NCBI GenBank assembly: GCA_947095585.1
Contig: OX352761.1
Span: forward strand, 140,274,277 to 140,338,276
Origin: Nephrocerus scutellatus
Taxonomy: Eukaryota; Arthropoda; Insecta; Diptera; Pipunculidae
DNA: 64,000 bases
Reading direction: 5' to 3'
The notes beneath the pieces are model-generated. The model did no database searches, had not been told where the DNA came from, and was given only the letters and a program-made list of their open reading frames with translations. Below, piece by piece: positions 60,890 to 64,000 of this stretch. How positions within the stretch are numbered: the first letter of the stretch is position 1; every line of letters begins with the position of its first letter. The position numbers were made by a program, and so were the translations under genes.

Positions 60890-62750
60890 ACAGGTCTGTA
60901 GCGTCCAAATCCTTGGGGTAAAGGAGCAGAGGAATATGTGGTTGGTAGTATGGGTGTCTGGCATGTGTTCGACGAAGCCTCGCTGTCAGACCATCAACAC
61001 TCAGGCTTGACGTTCCTGGCAAACTGACACATGCTTCTTCTAGATATGATCTAAAGTTCACCGATGCTGAACGCACGAAGAGTTGAGACGAATATAGGTT
61101 CGACTTTCGACAGAGTACAACTTTATATTAAGACGATCCAAACGTGCCACATGGAGGATATTCATAAAGCATTAGTTAAGGATCAGAAAAACTGTGAAGG
61201 CTTATTAAAAAAGGCCTATGGCACCTACACGTCGAACCGTGGAGGATACAATCAGAACACAACTCCAGGTTCATTTCCCGGGTTTGTCTACTCGTGCACT
61301 ATACACGTACCCGAACGCATCTGACGAAAGGGTCTGTATTACTAGTAGGGTAAATAGTTTATCCGGTAAAACTTCAAGTTAGGTTAAATGGGTAGTAGGT
61401 TTTTTTAAAGCTCGCGGAGGTAATGGAATCTTTCCAGCGCTTCTACAGAAGGCAGTCGATCTCATCCTACCGGGTATGATTGATTTATTTGAAGCCAGCT
61501 ACAACTGGGAGTACATTCCTAGTATCTGGAGACAGGTAAATGTGATATTTATCTCCAAACCAGGCAATAGGCGTAGCGAGCTGCCTAAATCATACAGACC
61601 TATAAGTAAGTCTAGCATCATTTGTCCTCAAAACTATGGAGAGACTTATTGATATTCATATAAGAGGCCGGTTAGAACTGTCTACCCCTCTACACTCAAA
61701 TTAGCTTGTGTACAGGAAAGGCAAAAGCACAGAAGGTGCCATTAACTTTTCGTTCCAAGGAAGTTGTCCTGTGTTCTTTCCTCGACATTGAGGGCGCTTT
61801 CAATAAGACTGGTTACGATTGTATTGCAAGGGCAATCAGTAGCAGGTGTATCGAAGACGACCAATCATTGGATAAGGGCCAGGCCTGAAAGTCGAGATAT
61901 TATTTCCTTCTCGGGAGGAGTGTCTGTGTATGTGACTGCAGTGAAGGGATGTCCCCAAGGAGGAGTGCTTTCTCCCCTTCTATGGTCACTAGTCATTGAC
62001 AATCTTCTAGTCGATCTTCACAGATCAGGCTACATCGCCATTGGTTATGCGGAAGATTTGGCGATTTTTATTAGTGGTAAGCACTGCAAGACTATCGCTA
62101 GTATCATGCAAGGTCTATAAGTTTTAGAATGGTGCAGCAGAGAAGGACTATCCATCGATCCCTGCAAAACCGTTCTAGTGCCTTTCACGAAAAGAAGACT
62201 CGTCGATTTGCGACCTATCATCATCAAAGGCACCACGTTAGATTATTCCAGTGAGGTTAAATATCTCGGTGACATCCATGTTAAACGTCTTAACTGGAAT
62301 TCTCATATCAAGTCCGCCATCGAACGCGTAACTAGGGCCTTGTGGGCCAGTAGACAGCTCTACGGCAGAATTTGGGGTCTAAATCCTAAAATGGTACATT
62401 CGATGTACACAATGATGGTGAGACCTATTATCACATACGCGGCCATCGTTTGGTGGCCGAAAGTTCATGATCGGACAACTGCAACTAAGCTTCAGAAACT
62501 ACAAAGAGCTGCCTTTCTAGGTATAACTGATAAATTGTGGGAATACAAACTTCGTCTGGCCCACTGGGCCAGGCAATCCAAAAAATTAATCAGACCCTTT
62601 TCCTGCAAGGAAATCCTTAATTTTTAGTAGGGATAGCGTAAGGAAATTGGTGTGGGCTCAGAGACAGAATGTAGGTTTTGCTCGGAAGATGAAGAGTCAT
62701 CCGAGCACATTCTCTGTGAATGCATAGCTATCGTTCATTAGGGAGGTGGC
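60890..62750 (+). mobile_element. LINE remnant (LOA/R1/I-type): endonuclease end, RT, Cys/His end
   Basis: It may begin with an endonuclease end (SDH motif near 60988). The RT is read in pieces: WRQVNVIFISKPGNRR and SYRPIS (about 61530-61605), CPQGGVLSPLLWSLVIDN (about 61950-62003), then IGYAEDLAIF, where the catalytic YADD box is YAED. KYLGDIHVKRLNWNSHIKSA and MMVRPIITYAAIVWWPKVHD follow in a 149-codon frame (62178-62627). It ends with CRFCSEDEESSEHILCEC, the Cys/His motif. RNase H is missing between GITDKLW and this end. Inactive. Confidence 0.85.
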
Positions 62751-63129
62751 ACGTGTCTTATAGCTTATAACTTGACTGGTTGAACTCCAAATAACTAATC
62801 AATCCCTGCGGCAAATAGTAAGTAAATTAAAAGCTTCGCGAAGGTTCCAACCTTTTCTACTTCCATTTTCCATTTAAATGGTTTTCCATTTAAACAACCT
62901 ACAGTGCTCTAGATCACTCTGGCAAGCTCCTTTTATTCCAGTTTAAAGTCCATAGCTCAAAGTACAATCAAAGATAATATATAATTCGATGTCTTGTGCT
63001 TATGTAGGATCTGTCCATAAAAAATTATATGCTGTATTTAGGATGCCAAAAAGTTTTATTTCTCGCCTGAATCCTCCATTTTAGTCGATATGCTACCTTT
63101 TTCAAACAATCTTTCGCCGACTACTAACT
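62751..63129. other. Gene-free spacer between two LINE remnants
   Basis: AT-rich, no frame recognised. Confidence 0.4.
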
Positions 63130-63900
63130 TTGTACTTTGGACTTAACTTCCACAATGGCCCCTTTGTCTCTCAAAATGTTGACCCTACTGTTATCGAAAA
63201 TAAGTTACAGGCCCATTGCTATAGGTACCCATAATCTTCGAAAGTATTTTATACGAAGCCTTAAGCTTCCATTGCAGGTCTTATATTTACCCCAGCCAAA
63301 TGGCTTTCTGAAAGGTAGGTCAACCACCACTAACCATGTCGAATTCGAGTCCTTCGCCCTTTCAGCATTAGAGTGGCAACGAACTCGACGTTGTTGCAAC
63401 TGATTTCAGTACGGCTTTTAATCCTTTTTATTAATCCTTTAATTAATACTTTTTATTGTCTTTCCTTGGCTTTGAACCCATATTATTAAAATGGATATCT
63501 TTTTATCTAGAAAACCGTCTTTATAGCGTTTGCTTCAGGTCCGTCATATCGACCACATTTTTGGTAACCTCTGGTCCCGCAAGGCAGCCATTTAGCCCCC
63601 TTATCTTCATCCTAACTATAAATGATCTTGATAGGGTCATCACACACTCCACGCTCTCTCTCTCTCTCTCTCTCTCTCTACACTGACAGCTTTTCAAATC
63701 CACTTTTCAACAAGACTCCTTCAAAAAGATCTAAATATTTTTCGACCTCGTGCCTCAAAAATTGCCTAGAGATCAATATCACCAAATGCCAATCTATTAC
63801 CTTATCACCAAAGAACAATAATACCACTCTCCGAAAATTCCTTCTCCATGGCCAACCCATATCAAACAATTGGTTGTCAAAAAGATTTGTTCGCGCCTAA
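63130..63900 (+). mobile_element. Jockey-like LINE reverse transcriptase, broken by a microsatellite
   Basis: Reading: SYRPIAIGTHNLRKYF, NGFLKGRSTTTNHVEFESFA, then the VATDFSTAF-like block in another frame. Then FLGFEPILLKWISFYLENRL, VTSGPARQPFSPLIFIL (in place of VPQGS.LGP) and NDLDRVITHS. The frame then enters (CT)n where YADD is expected. It resumes after a gap with SKNCLEIN-like (CLKNCLEINITKCQSITLSP). It reaches at least 63900 and may continue beyond the window. Confidence 0.8.
63651..63680 (+). repeat. (CT)n microsatellite inside the Jockey-like RT
   Basis: CTCTCT repeats replace the segment where the reverse transcriptase active-site box should be. Confidence 0.95.
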
Positions 63901-64000
63901 TTTGACAATTCGTGTCGATTAGTCTTCAAAAATGTCTATTACTACGTTTCCATGAACCTGGATGGGATAAAATTATTTTCGTCAAATGCAAAATGGCGTC

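Overview
This is a 64 kb piece of AT-rich insect nuclear DNA, almost certainly from a true fly. The one clear host gene reads as the orthologue of Drosophila Calnexin 99A. The transposable-element remnants (RTE-, Jockey- and LOA/R1-like LINEs, a pogo-like element, MITEs) fit a higher fly with a large genome. A tephritid-like fly is a guess, not something the sequence proves. Nothing bacterial, no CRISPR and no operon is present.

Layout. 1-9.2 kb: mostly unique AT-rich DNA with a decayed LINE/SINE-like tail (3.5-3.9 kb) and a small imperfect repeat (4.4-4.6 kb). 9.2-12.5 kb: Jockey-like scrap, a 190-bp dispersed repeat, then a minus-strand LINE (ORF1 remnant plus endonuclease). A 979-bp pogo-type DNA element with perfect 18-bp inverted ends has inserted into that LINE at a TA. 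15.5-18.2 kb: a plus-strand LINE with RNase H, carrying an internal tandem duplication and split by a minus-strand RTE insertion with a 6-bp target duplication. 25.2-26.9 kb: RTE-like LINE with a 296-codon open frame. 27.3 kb: tRNA-like sequence. 32.8-35.2 kb: second copy of the dispersed repeat, then a broken RTE element. 37.6-38.5 kb: RNase H end of a LINE followed by a 222-bp MITE. 41.7-42.7 kb: hexamer tract and a 72/79-bp tandem repeat. 44.0-46.7 kb: rearranged Jockey-like LINE and a minus-strand RTE-like LINE. 49.4-51.4 kb: more LINE pieces. 54.7-56.1 kb: a degenerate minisatellite and a hairpin MITE. 60.9-62.8 kb and 63.1-63.9 kb: two more LINE remnants.

The host gene. Calnexin occupies 57221-60401 on the plus strand. 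It has ten coding exons in the main form and encodes an ER membrane lectin chaperone of 630 residues. Every domain of the family is visible: signal peptide, lectin domain with its disulfide and sugar-binding residues, a P-domain of four type 1 and four type 2 repeats, a membrane span and an acidic tail. The most interesting observation is a second exon (59440-59574) upstream of the usual membrane exon (59772-59891). It also encodes a membrane span, in the same splice phase. It reads into a stop with AATAAA directly behind it, so the gene probably makes a second, tail-less calnexin or swaps the two membrane exons.

The rest of the window is gene-poor. I found no other protein-coding gene that I can support. 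Large stretches could be intergenic or intronic to genes outside the window.
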